The notes beneath the pieces were generated by a model. It made no database searches, was not told the DNA's origin, and saw only the letters and a list, made by a program, of their open reading frames with translations. Positions 52,101 through 62,400 of a DNA stretch of 64,000 nucleotides are shown one piece after another. Position 1 is the stretch's first letter. Each line of letters starts with the position of its first letter. The stretch covers positions 248,001 through 312,000 of the forward strand of contig JBPXJS010000009.1 in the NCBI GenBank assembly GCA_051715425.1. Direction: 5' to 3'. The DNA comes from JAJTFA01 sp051715425 (lineage in GTDB: Bacteria; Bacteroidota; Bacteroidia; UKL13-3). Made by a program: the position numbers and the translations under genes.

Positions 52101-55100
52101 TGAAACCGGAGTATATGTTCCTGCAAGGGTGCTTGTATTATTTGCAATTCTGTTGTATGTGCTTATAGAACTTTCTGTAATACGCGCGGTTGTATTGGTA
52201 AAATTCGCCCCGCCCGATGTGATGCTTATATCCCAGTATCTTGTAGTGCCAATGGAAGCAAGTCCGCTACCCGCGCTGCCACCCGTGCTGGCATCAAATA
52301 CTTCGGCTTTAATGGAAACCGTACCGCCTGAATTGGTTGTTGGGTTAATAAGCTCAAAAGGAGTATATGCACTTTTACCAACAGGAAATAAATAGGTGGA
52401 TCCGCTTGATAAATTAGCTGGCAGAGTAAGTACAACGGGACCATTAATGTAGCCGGCTGTGTGTGAAACAGCTCCGGATGCAGTATTTGTTAAGGTGAGC
52501 AGGTTTGTTCCGGTAGTAGTAATATTCCCTGAGTTTAGTGTAAGATTTCCTGTCACGGTTGTTGGGTCACTTAAGGTAATTCCTCCGCTTCCGCTAATGG
52601 TAAGGTTGGTGATATTTCCTGAAATAACGGAAGTTGGTAAGGTTAACGAGGATGTATTGGAAAAAGCCAATGTGGCGCTTGCATTACTGGCTATTATGTT
52701 TCCTGATGTTCTGCTCAAGGTTCCGCTTAGTGTGAGCGTGTTTGCACCAATGGTTAACGAGCCTGATGTTAATGTTAAAGCAGCTGTACTCAATGAACCA
52801 TTTTGCGAGGCATTCCCCTGCATCACAATTTCTTCAGGTGTGCCTGAGAGAGCAGGATAAACAGATGTCGGATTTGCAATAACGGAGATATCATCTATAG
52901 CAAATTCATCCCGGCTGCCTGAACCTCCAACATCGGCACCGTACCAGCGCAGGTAATAGTAGTTGCCATTTGCCACGCTAAGTCCTGTAAGATTAATCAC
53001 ACGATAATAGGATTTCCACGAAGGTGATCCGTCTGCAGTTTGCACTGTTGTAAGGTCTATACCTGTAGCATTGGCATAGCTGGAGTTATCTGCAGAATGG
53101 CTAAAGTTAAAACTGCTGCTTCTGCCCTGGTCATTTCTTACCCATACCTTATAGAATAAAGATATAGATGTCATTGTACTCCCTGTTTGGTTTTGAATTT
53201 TTAAGGTGATGTTGCCACCAGTGTTCCATCCGCTTCCTGTTGGTTGTATTCCCATGGCATAGTTTCCTGAACTAACCAGAAATGAATAAACGCCAAGAGA
53301 AGTCACTCCTCCTGATGATTGGCCGATTCCACCGGTGATTGAACTTCCAAAAGTGGCGGCAGCCGTTGAACTTGTTGCGCTGTATGACCATGCATTGGAA
53401 TTTAGTTGCCCTGTGGCCGGACTAGACGCTCCGAAAGTGGTTGTTGCCGCAAATACACCTTCGTTTACATTGCTAACGGTGTTGTCAAAATCAATAGAAT
53501 AAGCAGTATTGGCAACACTTAATTGGAGACCGCTTGGCGGATTAAGAGTGGTTCCACTCGTAGTTGGCGCGCTTGCGGTAAGGTAATTATAAGTTGTTGC
53601 ATTGGTTCCGTCCCAGGTATACGGTACTACAAGAACATTATATAATGTTCCTGCTGCAAGCCCTGTTATAGTAGTGGTTGTTGATGGGGTGCTTGGCAAA
53701 TTGGTAGCTGCTGTGGAAAAAATGGTTCCGACTCCTGCTGCCGGGGCTTGCCCGTTGGTTGAACTTAAAGTTGGGGTTCCGGTAGAATAAATCACTACAT
53801 ATCCACCTTGTGTGGCTCCGCTTCCGGGAAAAGTGGCGGCTACTCCAATACTAAGATCCAGTGTGGTTGTGCTTGCATTGGAAGTACTTAGAGTGGAAGC
53901 CTGTGCGGTCGGAACTGCCGATAAAGTTCTGAAGCTGCTCTCACTGCTTAAGCCCGTACCTCCTGAGTTGGTTGCATATCCGGCAAAATAATAAAGTGTT
54001 TGTGAAGACAAACTTGTACGCGAATGTGTGAAGGCAGAAACGGAAGTTCCACCTTCAGCCAATGGATTGTCAGATGAACTAACACCTGCTGATGTTTTAA
54101 AAACAGTACCCCTTGCTGTTAGGGCTGAGCCTCCGTCTGAAGTAACGGTAGCACCCAGTGTGGCGCTGTTTTCTGTGATAGAGCTTACAGAAGGGGTTGT
54201 TAATGCCGGTGTTCCGGCACTTGTACTTGCATTAGCTGTTGGTGCTGATGAGGTAAGGTAATTATATGTTGACGCATTTGTACCGTCCCAAGTATACGGT
54301 ATCACTAAAAAATTATATGATGTGGCGGATGCAAGAGCGGTTACATTAATGCTGTTAGAGGGTGCCGATGGCAAATTGGTAGCACTGGTTGCAAATATAC
54401 TTCCTACCCCTGCTGCAGGAGCCTGTCCGTTTGTTGAACTTAATGTTGGTGTTCCGGTTGAATAGATGATCACATACCCTGCTTGTGTTGCACCAGATCC
54501 GGGAAACGTAGCTCCCGTAAAACTCAGGTCTATTTGGGTAGAGGAAGCTGGAGTAGCCGATAAGCCGGAAGCCTGCACTGTTGCAGGGCTCGAAAGTGTT
54601 CTGAAACTGCTCTCAGAACTTAAACCTGTTCCGTTTGTATTGGTGGCATATCCGGCATAATAATATAATGTTTGCTCTGTTAAACCTGTTCTTGAATGAC
54701 TATAGGTTCCAGTACTTGTTCCTCCTTCAGCCAGCGCATTATCAGAAGAAGTAACCCCCGCAGTTGTTTTATATGCCGTTCCTCTCGCGCTTAATGTAGC
54801 TCCTCCATCTGAGGTGATATTGGCACCCAAAGTGGCAGAATTGTGGGTGATGGATGTGGCGGTTGGCGTGGTTAAAGTTGGATTTGTTACTGTAGGTAGT
54901 GAGTTGGAATATTCCATATCATCCAGATAAACCGTCCCGGGAGACGTTGCACTGGACTGATGATTAAATGCCCAAGAGTCAATATTTACATCATTACTTA
55001 TTCCGCCTCTTGCCAAACTCGAACCAACCCTTGTTCCGTCAACCCATAAATCCCATGTGCCGGAAGAAATAGAATATGACGAGCCACTTCTCACATAGTT

Positions 55101-55703
55101 TTGAGAAGAGGTGGTATTGTTGTAATAAATTTCGATTGCAAATATGGTAGATGTGCTCTGAGTAAAAAGTGTTGTTGGATTTGAAATCCCGGTGGTTCCA
55201 TATGTTGCGGAATTAAGCACATTATATGTTATGGCATTTGAAGCCCCAAAGGACCACCTGATTCCGGAAAATACCTGACTTGTGTTCATTGCATTATTGT
55301 CACTATAGGTTGCCCCATCTCCAATAGAAAGCTGATAAATTCCATTGGTTCCGCCTGAAAACGCAGCGCTAAACTTTAAATACCCAAGCTTAGAGGCGGT
55401 GAAATCATAAACCGAGAATTTTGTTGTTGATGAACTTGAAGTGTTTGATGTAATCTGTAACTCTGAACCGGATCCCAAATCGGCCAAACCTGCATTGGCC
55501 AAAGTAATTGATCCTGGGTTGGTGCCTACCCTTACTCTCGCTGTTCCTGAAGTTGGCGCGGGCAGAAAGGAGGTTGATGCGGTAGAGCTTGTATGGCTTC
55601 CCGTACCTGTTCCAAAATTATAGGTCCATGGTTGCGCACTTAATTGGTTTGTGAAAATGATTGATAATAACCAGAGCAACGTTGTAAATGATTTGCAGTT
55701 CAT
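49116..55703 (-). CDS. Giant T9SS surface protein with tandem fibronectin-like repeats
   Basis: The 2195-residue protein has a signal peptide ending at LSAQ and an N-terminal lectin-like beta domain (SVYDFTASKLGYLKFSAAF, VNIDSWAFNHQ). Two tandem copies of a 225-residue fibronectin-type pair follow (residues about 275-500 and 500-725), then a second beta domain, low-complexity Thr/Ser-rich strands and a conserved block with RRYRMLSPNTGNF and GWNLVGNPYPSQIDW. The C-terminus is a type A sorting domain (INVFPNPANDRVTIKA, GLYFIEINKTYKEKLNIE). It shares its last 600 residues with the two genes to the right. It is probably a secreted adhesive protein. Confidence 0.9.
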   Translation of the reverse strand: MNCKSFTTLLWLLSIIFTNQLSAQPWTYNFGTGTGSHTSSTASTSFLPAPTSGTARVRVGTNPGSITLANAGLADLGSGSELQITSNTSSSSTTKFSVYDFTASKLGYLKFSAAFSGGTNGIYQLSIGDGATYSDNNAMNTSQVFSGIRWSFGASNAITYNVLNSATYGTTGISNPTTLFTQSTSTIFAIEIYYNNTTSSQNYVRSGSSYSISSGTWDLWVDGTRVGSSLARGGISNDVNIDSWAFNHQSSATSPGTVYLDDMEYSNSLPTVTNPTLTTPTATSITHNSATLGANITSDGGATLSARGTAYKTTAGVTSSDNALAEGGTSTGTYSHSRTGLTEQTLYYYAGYATNTNGTGLSSESSFRTLSSPATVQASGLSATPASSTQIDLSFTGATFPGSGATQAGYVIIYSTGTPTLSSTNGQAPAAGVGSIFATSATNLPSAPSNSINVTALASATSYNFLVIPYTWDGTNASTYNYLTSSAPTANASTSAGTPALTTPSVSSITENSATLGATVTSDGGSALTARGTVFKTSAGVSSSDNPLAEGGTSVSAFTHSRTSLSSQTLYYFAGYATNSGGTGLSSESSFRTLSAVPTAQASTLSTSNASTTTLDLSIGVAATFPGSGATQGGYVVIYSTGTPTLSSTNGQAPAAGVGTIFSTAATNLPSTPSTTTTITGLAAGTLYNVLVVPYTWDGTNATTYNYLTASAPTTSGTTLNPPSGLQLSVANTAYSIDFDNTVSNVNEGVFAATTTFGASSPATGQLNSNAWSYSATSSTAAATFGSSITGGIGQSSGGVTSLGVYSFLVSSGNYAMGIQPTGSGWNTGGNITLKIQNQTGSTMTSISLFYKVWVRNDQGRSSSFNFSHSADNSSYANATGIDLTTVQTADGSPSWKSYYRVINLTGLSVANGNYYYLRWYGADVGGSGSRDEFAIDDISVIANPTSVYPALSGTPEEIVMQGNASQNGSLSTAALTLTSGSLTIGANTLTLSGTLSRTSGNIIASNASATLAFSNTSSLTLPTSVISGNITNLTISGSGGITLSDPTTVTGNLTLNSGNITTTGTNLLTLTNTASGAVSHTAGYINGPVVLTLPANLSSGSTYLFPVGKSAYTPFELINPTTNSGGTVSIKAEVFDASTGGSAGSGLASIGTTRYWDISITSGGANFTNTTARITESSISTYNRIANNTSTLAGTYTPVSTAAPSGNSITTSTITAFGYFVFGELAATISEVYIPQYIQGVSGTNNNRIPYAFRLTIGNLIPSSTYRYYNAAVITGDLASSNGAGNPIIVDATGNTFTRLTAPDLSSSYGSFTTDGSGNYTGWFVLEPTGDTRFDIANSVYMRIMLNNGNGGTAVSTRVTSTNTAKVIDLSTGSTSNDGTAIYGGTSSSAKNFALLFDNLDGTGRPINATLIESDAVANTAANGYATFYDANVNGASRKWGSIVPNVNANGVKRIEYRSLTDGSLEYWVSDNDGNWNGTANTVNPTGGSTALVVSSSVSDSVTVSNNTTLQENMTINGKIDIASGKKLNLNGFTLTINNGFKSGSSGTVTGSSTSSIIITGSVADAGTLSMDQTNSGTTNVLNRLVVNKTSGTLTLGNTLQIVDSVSVASGGTLASAGNLTLLSTASTTARVGQLNGGSITGNVNVQRFIPAITRRYRMLSPNTGNFTYSQLIDDIYVTGSGGATNGFDATTQNSTSVYTYQEDNSGTGRGWKAVTNITNTLTAGKGALVFVRGDRTLSSPAWYDGPFPSQNAVTVDFVEGINSGNISPTVSYTNTDIDNNNGWNLVGNPYPSQIDWTLVTKSNLNTFFHLLNPATGSYESDDGTGVYLASGQAFFVKAENTGSPTLTFTESCKVTSAPVDYFKSGLNRLTAKMIKDNLNSDVAWLEFKQGASNHYTSGEDAPKFTNSLINFGFLVSASEKVQLNRVAPLTHVADTFTLFANATQGSYTLQFSNMGMVPAHKAILLRDLFTTQIIDLRAAPSYTFNITNNTASAGNRFELIFIDQSALPVELLYFRAYSLVNTDDVAIEWASVSEKNNAYYMIERSVNNEVFDETGTVKGQLNSNKLNNYQFIDEDALTYAITMGVQTLYYRLVQYDLSGEKSHSEAVAVHIGELYPSAHPEINVFPNPANDRVTIKATNGITIKYLSIYDITGKKMYEAQPNKTEAQMEVGHLPQGLYFIEINKTYKEKLNIE
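53530..54885 (-). repeat. Tandem duplication within the T9SS gene
   Basis: Two adjacent units of about 676 bp encode the same fibronectin-like pair (ITSDGG, SSESSFRTLS, YTWDGTNA, TYNYLT). For example, GGTAATTATA occurs at about 54258 and again at about 53582. The units are similar but diverged. Confidence 0.75.
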
Positions 55704-55939
55704 ATAAGTGTTTTAACAAGGCTCGAATTTATTACATATAAGTATATTTTTACCAACGTTTTAAATTAGGTATTTAAAATACCCTGATAAGGGGAATCAG
55801 GCCAGTTATAAATTATTCTCGAACCTTAGTTTATTAGCTCTTGCAGTTAGTTTGTTTTGCGTTGCTGCACTTTGCCATGACAGGTTTCCGGGAGGTTATT
55901 TTTATATTAAATTTCTGTTGCATGCTTCATCACAGAAAA

Positions 55940-55970
55940 GGCCGCAACCCAAGCAGGGTCACGACCTGTT
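55940..55970 (-). terminator. Terminator of the T9SS gene at 55999
   Basis: GGCCGCAACCC and GGGTCACGACC pair (with G-U pairs in RNA) around a 5-nt loop. On the minus strand TTTTCTG follows. Confidence 0.75.
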
Positions 55971-55998
55971 TCTCACCTAAGCTATGAAAACCAATTTT

Positions 55999-58900
55999 TT
56001 AATTTACCAATAGTTTTAAACTTGCTCCATTTGCAGCTTTTATAAAGTATATGCCTCCTGACAGATCAGAAATATCAACCTGAACAGTTCCGGTTTCTGC
56101 CGTAATTGATTTAACCGGCTTGCCGGATATATCAGCAATGGTAATAGGTTTTGAGTCTGCGTTAATAATAGTAATTTGAGAAGTTGCCGGATTAGGGTAA
56201 ACCGCTAATAAAGGAGTAACTAAAGTGTTCTCTATCTGTAAAACAACGGTAGCTGATATGGATGTTTCTCCTGAGAAATCAACCTGTTTAACACGATAGT
56301 ATATCATTTCAGCGCCATGTTGTTTGGCATAGTTGATTGCTTCTTTGTCAGAAAAAGTATAGTGAAAAAGTCCGCTGTAATTACCTGCTCCTTTTACCAC
56401 ACCTGTTGGTTCGAATATCGAATTATCAAAAGAACGTTCAATAATAAACCGGTCATTATTTGTTTCACCGGCAGTCGACCAAAGTACGTTGGCATCATTT
56501 CCTGCTTTTATTACATGGAACGAAACCAAATTTACCGGCAATGCATTTTGGTTTATAATAACCAGCAGAAAACGATTTCCCTGAGAGGCAGCATTGGATG
56601 TTATGGAGAAATTATACTGTTGTGTACTGCGAATATCAGTTATCGTATTGGTAAATAAATCGTGCAGAAGAATAGCCTTTGTAGCAGGGATGTTTTGCAA
56701 TTGCGAAAACTCAAGATAATAGTTGTTCGCGGCCGCATTGGAAAATAATACAAAGGTGTCGGCAATATTGGTAAGTGGCGGTACAGTGTTCAACTGAACA
56801 TTTGTGGGGTTGGTTGGCACTTTAAATCCCATATTAATTCCCGAGTTGGTAAATTTAATCGCATCTTCATTGGAATTGTAGGTCATGCTGGCACCATTTA
56901 CAAAACGTAACCATGCCACGTCACTGTTAATGGAGTCTCTTACCATCCGGATGGTAAAACGGTTTGTATATGCTGCTTTAAAATACGCAGCCGGAGTTGA
57001 ACTTGTTTTGCAATTCTCAGTAAAAGTTACCGAAGGCGATATTGCATTGGCCTGCACAAAAAAGGCTTGTCCTGATGCAACCGGAGTTGATCCGTCATTG
57101 GCAACATAAGCATTGGTTGCAGGATCAAGCGTGTAAATAAATCCGTTAAGGTTTGATTTGCTTACCAAATTCCAGTTTATAGATGAAGGGTAAGGGTTTC
57201 CTATCAGGTTCCATCCGTCTGATGTTGGGTCACCGGTGCTGGTGTAAGTAATAGCTGGTGAAATATTTCCTTTGTTAACCGGTCCTGTAAAATCTGCTGT
57301 TAACGCATTTTGTGCAACATACGGTGCAGTATACCATTGCGGTGCAGGCAATGTTCTGTCTCCTCTTACAAAAACAAGTGTACCTTTACCCTGGTCAAGT
57401 GTTTGGTTAATATGGGTTACGGCTTTCCATCCGCGGCCACCTGTTGTAGATTCCTGATAGGTATAAGCTGTTGTCTGGTTTCCTGATGCGAAATCAAATC
57501 CATTGGTGGCTCCGCCTGATCCACTGATAAACATATCATCTTTAAGATCATTATATGTAAAAGAAGAGGTATTGGGCGATAACATTCTGTACCTTCTGAC
57601 TACAGAAGGAATATAACGCTGAACTGTTACATTGCCAAGAATATCAGCACTTGCAGGTATGGCAGCAATAGAGGCTGTTTGGGTTGCAGTGGAAATAAGT
57701 ACGAGGTTATTTTGTGTGTGTAAAGTTCCGTTTACTAAAGTTACGGTATTGCCTACCTCAACTGTATTGCCCAGGTTAAATGTTCCATCTGAAATAGATG
57801 CGCCCCTGTTAATGGTAAGGTTGTTCAACCTGTTGGTTGATCCTTGTATATCTTGCGAGAATAAAACGGTGTCGAATTTATTGCTTCCGTTAACGATCAG
57901 GTTAGAGGTGCTGCTGCCAATTAATTTTCCTGAACCTGTAACTCTTCCGTTTAAGGTTAATGTTTTGCCATTGAGGTTAAACGAACCCAGAGAAAGATCA
58001 AGTGTGGTATTTACTGTAATATCGCCTCCGGCAACTACACCCGCAGAATCACTTACAATAAGTTTGCAATATGTTCCTGATGGAATACCGGCTCCTTTAA
58101 TTTTTTTGTAGTTAATGGTGCTGCCTGTGTATATATTACCTAAAACAGGTTGTGTGGCATTATTAATAATCAGGTTTGCATTTTTTAATACATCAATTGT
58201 TGCGTTAATTGTGTAGGTTTCTGGCACCGTAAGGCTTATCGCATTTACACTGTCACCTAGAATTATTTTAGAGTTGGTTCCGCTTATACTCAGGTTACCT
58301 GTAATTCCGGCATTCGTGGTGTTTTTAACATGATAATAAATAGATGACGTGCTGAAATTAGCCGGAGTGGCATCTCCTGTTCCGTCCATATTTGTTGTCC
58401 ATGAAGTGAGCAAATTTAATGCTCCTGAAGTTTTTGCATAATAATTCAGTTCTGTGTTGTAAGCTGTATCTATAGTCGAAGAATAGAACACATCATCAAG
58501 AAACAGATTTGAATTGTTGCTGGTACTGCTTTCTCCTGTAAACATCCATGAGTCGATGTTTGCCGATGTACTCATGCCATTTCTTCTCGCATCATCTATA
58601 ATAAGGATTCCATTTACATATACATCAAAACGGTCGTCAGCAATTGTTTCGGCTAATCCTTTGTAAGTGTAATTTACGGTATTGGAACTTCCATTGAGGT
58701 TATTGGCAAATACTTCTATGGTATACACATTTCCTTGTTTAAACGTAAACGAACTGAGAGTTATCCAACTTCCATTGCTGCGGTATTTTGTTGTAATAGC
58801 TCCATTGGAACCAATTGTAAATTGTAGTGCACCAAATATATCGTTGTTTGAATAGTCAGAACTATTGCTAAAAGAACTTCCGTTGCCAAATGCATACACC

Positions 58901-59271
58901 CAATTTCCTGAAGTAGAAAGAGCTTGCGCGCTGCTGTTGCCAAGCAAAAAGCTGAATTTTGAGTAAAATGCCCTGTCACCGGTAAAATCATATAAAGAAA
59001 CTTTATTAACTGTGCTGTTGCTGGAGGCTGTCATACGCAGCAAACTGCCAGATCCAAGTTTGGTATTTCCAGATCCGGAGGTTTCCAGATTAAAACTCCC
59101 CCCATTTCCGATTTTTACCTGAGTGGTGCCGGAAGCAACTGCGGGAAGAAAAGTAGTACTGGTGCCGCTACTTAATGATGAGGCTGACGTTCCAAAATTA
59201 TAGGAAACGTTTTGTGCCATTCCGCTAAGGGTTGCTAATAGCAGAAGTGTTGTGTTAATTATTGTTTTCAT
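55999..59271 (-). CDS. T9SS-exported surface protein
   Basis: A signal peptide (MKTIINTTLLLLATLSGMAQ) precedes an N-terminal lectin-like beta domain (SLYDFTGDRAFYSKFSFLLG, ANIDSWMFTGESS). A region of strands with Asn/Thr/Gly follows, then the conserved block (RRYRMLSPNTSSFTYNDL, GWNLIGNPYPSSINW). The C-terminus is a type A sorting domain (LAVYPNPATSQITI, GGIYFIKAANGASLKLLVN). At 1090 residues it has the same end structure as the neighbours but no fibronectin repeats. It is probably a secreted paralogue of them. Confidence 0.9.
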   Translation of the reverse strand: MKTIINTTLLLLATLSGMAQNVSYNFGTSASSLSSGTSTTFLPAVASGTTQVKIGNGGSFNLETSGSGNTKLGSGSLLRMTASSNSTVNKVSLYDFTGDRAFYSKFSFLLGNSSAQALSTSGNWVYAFGNGSSFSNSSDYSNNDIFGALQFTIGSNGAITTKYRSNGSWITLSSFTFKQGNVYTIEVFANNLNGSSNTVNYTYKGLAETIADDRFDVYVNGILIIDDARRNGMSTSANIDSWMFTGESSTSNNSNLFLDDVFYSSTIDTAYNTELNYYAKTSGALNLLTSWTTNMDGTGDATPANFSTSSIYYHVKNTTNAGITGNLSISGTNSKIILGDSVNAISLTVPETYTINATIDVLKNANLIINNATQPVLGNIYTGSTINYKKIKGAGIPSGTYCKLIVSDSAGVVAGGDITVNTTLDLSLGSFNLNGKTLTLNGRVTGSGKLIGSSTSNLIVNGSNKFDTVLFSQDIQGSTNRLNNLTINRGASISDGTFNLGNTVEVGNTVTLVNGTLHTQNNLVLISTATQTASIAAIPASADILGNVTVQRYIPSVVRRYRMLSPNTSSFTYNDLKDDMFISGSGGATNGFDFASGNQTTAYTYQESTTGGRGWKAVTHINQTLDQGKGTLVFVRGDRTLPAPQWYTAPYVAQNALTADFTGPVNKGNISPAITYTSTGDPTSDGWNLIGNPYPSSINWNLVSKSNLNGFIYTLDPATNAYVANDGSTPVASGQAFFVQANAISPSVTFTENCKTSSTPAAYFKAAYTNRFTIRMVRDSINSDVAWLRFVNGASMTYNSNEDAIKFTNSGINMGFKVPTNPTNVQLNTVPPLTNIADTFVLFSNAAANNYYLEFSQLQNIPATKAILLHDLFTNTITDIRSTQQYNFSITSNAASQGNRFLLVIINQNALPVNLVSFHVIKAGNDANVLWSTAGETNNDRFIIERSFDNSIFEPTGVVKGAGNYSGLFHYTFSDKEAINYAKQHGAEMIYYRVKQVDFSGETSISATVVLQIENTLVTPLLAVYPNPATSQITIINADSKPITIADISGKPVKSITAETGTVQVDISDLSGGIYFIKAANGASLKLLVN

Positions 59272-59417
59272 TTGTGAAAGGGTGTTAGCTTTTGGTTCTA
59301 CACCTGTTTCACGTATGATGCCAATTGTTTAATTATTTGACAATCAGTATTGTGTGTTTTTTCGCCACACCGGTTTCTTCCGGATTTGGGAAAAAATATT
59401 CCAAAACAAAGAAAGAA

Positions 59418-59455
59418 GGCCGTCAACTCTCAACCAAAGAGTGACGGCCTCGCAA
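59418..59455 (-). terminator. Terminator of the T9SS gene at 59494
   Basis: GGCCGTCAACTCT and AGAGTGACGGCC pair around CAACCAA (59418-59449). On the minus strand TTCTTTC follows. Confidence 0.75.
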
Positions 59456-59493
59456 CCTATATATGAAAACAGCTTCTTTGTTCTGCGTTTGTA

Positions 59494-62400
59494 TTAGTGC
59501 TTTATCATCAGTTTTTGTGTGGTCATGCCTTCAGCATGTATAAAATAAATTCCGTTTTGCAGAGATGATATATCAAAACTGATTTTATCCTGAACAGAAT
59601 AAATCTCGCGAATTATTTTGCCTGTGATATCTGCAATTTTAATCACTCCTAAAACAACCCCGGTTTGTGCCGAAGAAATGCTTACTTCTGTATTGGCCGG
59701 ATTTGGATATACCAGCAGAGAAGAGTTGGATGTATTCATTTTCGCCACACTTAGCGATACAACCTGAGAAAGATGTTCTGATCCATTCAAATCAATCTGA
59801 CGAATACGGTAGTAAATTTTATCAACCCCACTATTCATTGCGCCCTTATCTGTGTAGGCGTAATTCATTCTTACCTGGCTGTTTCCGGCACCTTTTACCG
59901 TTCCCGTTTCTTCAAACAAAATATTGTCTGATGATTTTTCTACCACGAAACGATCGTTATTGGTTTCAGTGGCAGTACTCCAGGTAATTTCCGCATCAGT
60001 TGTATTTTTAAGAGTGGCGTTGATGCTTATAAAGTCAACCGGTAATGCACTTTGATCAATAATAATAAGCTGGAACCGGTCGCCTTGAGAAGCGGCATTG
60101 GATATGGTAAAATTATACACCTGTGTGGAACGAACATCAGTTATGGTGTTTGTAAATAAATCGCGCAAAAGAATAGCCTTTGTAGCAGGAATATTTTGGA
60201 GTTGAGTGAATTCAATTCGGTAAGTATTTGCAGCAGCATTGGCGAACAAAACAAAAGTATCTGAAACATTGGTTAGCGGTGGCACAGTATTTAATTGCAC
60301 ATTGGTAGGCCCGCTTGGTACCCTGAAACCCATATTAATTCCGGAATTGGCAAACTTTATGGCATCTTCAGTTGATAAGTAGTTCATGCTTGCACCATTA
60401 TTAAGCCTTAACCATGCCACATCACTATTTAATGAATCGAGAACCATGCGGATAGTAAGACGGTTTGTTGGACCCGCTTTAAATAAACCAAGAGGAGTGC
60501 CTGATGATTTGCAGGATTCTGTGAATGTAACAGAAGGGGATGCTCCGTTAGCCTGTACAAAAAATCCCTGACCTGATGCAATAATCTGACTGCCATCATT
60601 GGCAACATATGCGTTTGATGAAGGATCATAGGCATAGGTAAATGTGGCTATATTGGATTTGGTTACCAGAGTCCAGTCTATAGGAGATGGGTATGGGTTT
60701 CCGATCAGGTTCCAGCCATCGGAAGTGGGGCTTCCCGTATTGGTATAAGTTAAAGTTGGAGAAAAGTTGCCTTTGTTAATGCTACCCGTAAAGTCAAAAG
60801 TAACAGCATTTTGAGCCACAAACGGTGCAGTATACCATTGTGGTGCAGATAATGTTCTGTCGCCACGCACAAATACAAATGCTCCCTGTCCGGCACTTAA
60901 TCCCTGTGAAGTATTGGAAATAGCTTTCCAGCCCCGCCCTCCGGTTGTTGATTCCTGATAGGTAAATATGGTGGTACTGTTTTGTGGTGATGCATCAAAT
61001 CCGTTGGAGGTTCCACCTGTACCTGTTACAAACATATCGTCCTTAAAATCATTAAACGTAAACCCGCTAATGCCTGGTGATAGCATTCGGTATCTTCTGG
61101 CAACAGCCGGTACATAACGTTGCACATTAATATTACCCGTAATATCAGCACTTGCTCCGAAAATGGCCACGCGTGCAGTATGTGTCGAATCCGAAGCCAA
61201 TAACAAATTTCCGGCACTTGCCAGTGTTCCATCAGTTGGTGTTACAACTGAAAGTATTTCGAGGCTGTTTCCTAATGTTATTGTTTGTCCGTTTCTGTTA
61301 AATGTTAAGTTTTGAAACCTGTTTGTAGTGCCGCTTGTTGTTTGATCTACATACAATGTTCCGAATGAACCACTGCCTCCAATAGTAAGCGAGGAGCTCG
61401 TACCATTTGCAGTAAGTGAGTTTGAAGAGGATCCGCTAAAACCACCATTAAGTGTAAGGGTATACGCACCAACAACCAGTTTCCCGTTGGTTAAGGTTAA
61501 TGTACCATTAATGGTTTGGCTTCCGTTTAAAGCCATAGCGGTATTGCCATTGTTGATGGTTAAACTATTCACCGTGGCAGGCAGCCCGTTTCCAAATACC
61601 TGTGTTGCAGAACCGCTATAGGTGTAATTTCCGCTTGTGCTAAAAGTTCTTGTTCCGCTTACCTGCACGTTTCCTGTTGCACCTGATGTGGTAATACCGC
61701 TCACGTTGCCTAAAGAAATCCCGGCTCCTGATATAAGCGTAAATGCTCCTGTTCCGCTAAGGGTAGTGTTGCCAAACGCAACGGTACCTGCACTGTCTAA
61801 AAATGTTCCACCAACAACCAGGTTGTTTCCAAGTGTAATGGTTTCTCCGCTTCTGTTAACGGTAATATTGTTAAAGAGATTCGTAGTACCCACGGTGGTT
61901 TGGTCTGCCGAAAGATTTCCTCCTAATGAACCGGAGCCCCTTATTGCCAGGTTGGATGTGGCAGATCCTGTAATACTTCCAGTGCCGCTTATCGAACCGT
62001 TTATGGAGAGGGTATTCCCGTTTACAATAATATTTCCGCTTGTAAGCACAAGTGTACCGCCTACGGTAATATTCTGGCTCATGGTTACTCCGGCTGAGCG
62101 ATTGGTGGTAAGGTTATTAATAGTGGTTGTTAAGGGATAGGTTGGGAATGTTCCGGTTATGGCACCCTTAAACTCAAAATTTGCTCCGTTATGAATGGAA
62201 TCCTTGGTATTGGCGCTTGCCGTTGACCCACTCATACCGCTTGCGTGAGAGGTAATTAAAGTGGCACCTGAATTTACATATAAAATATTGTTGCCTCCCG
62301 AACCATAAGAGTTTTCATCAATAATGGCATATCCCTGCATATTTAAAGTACCACCACTTTTTACGGTGAACTTCGACATAAATGTAATTGATGTGTATAA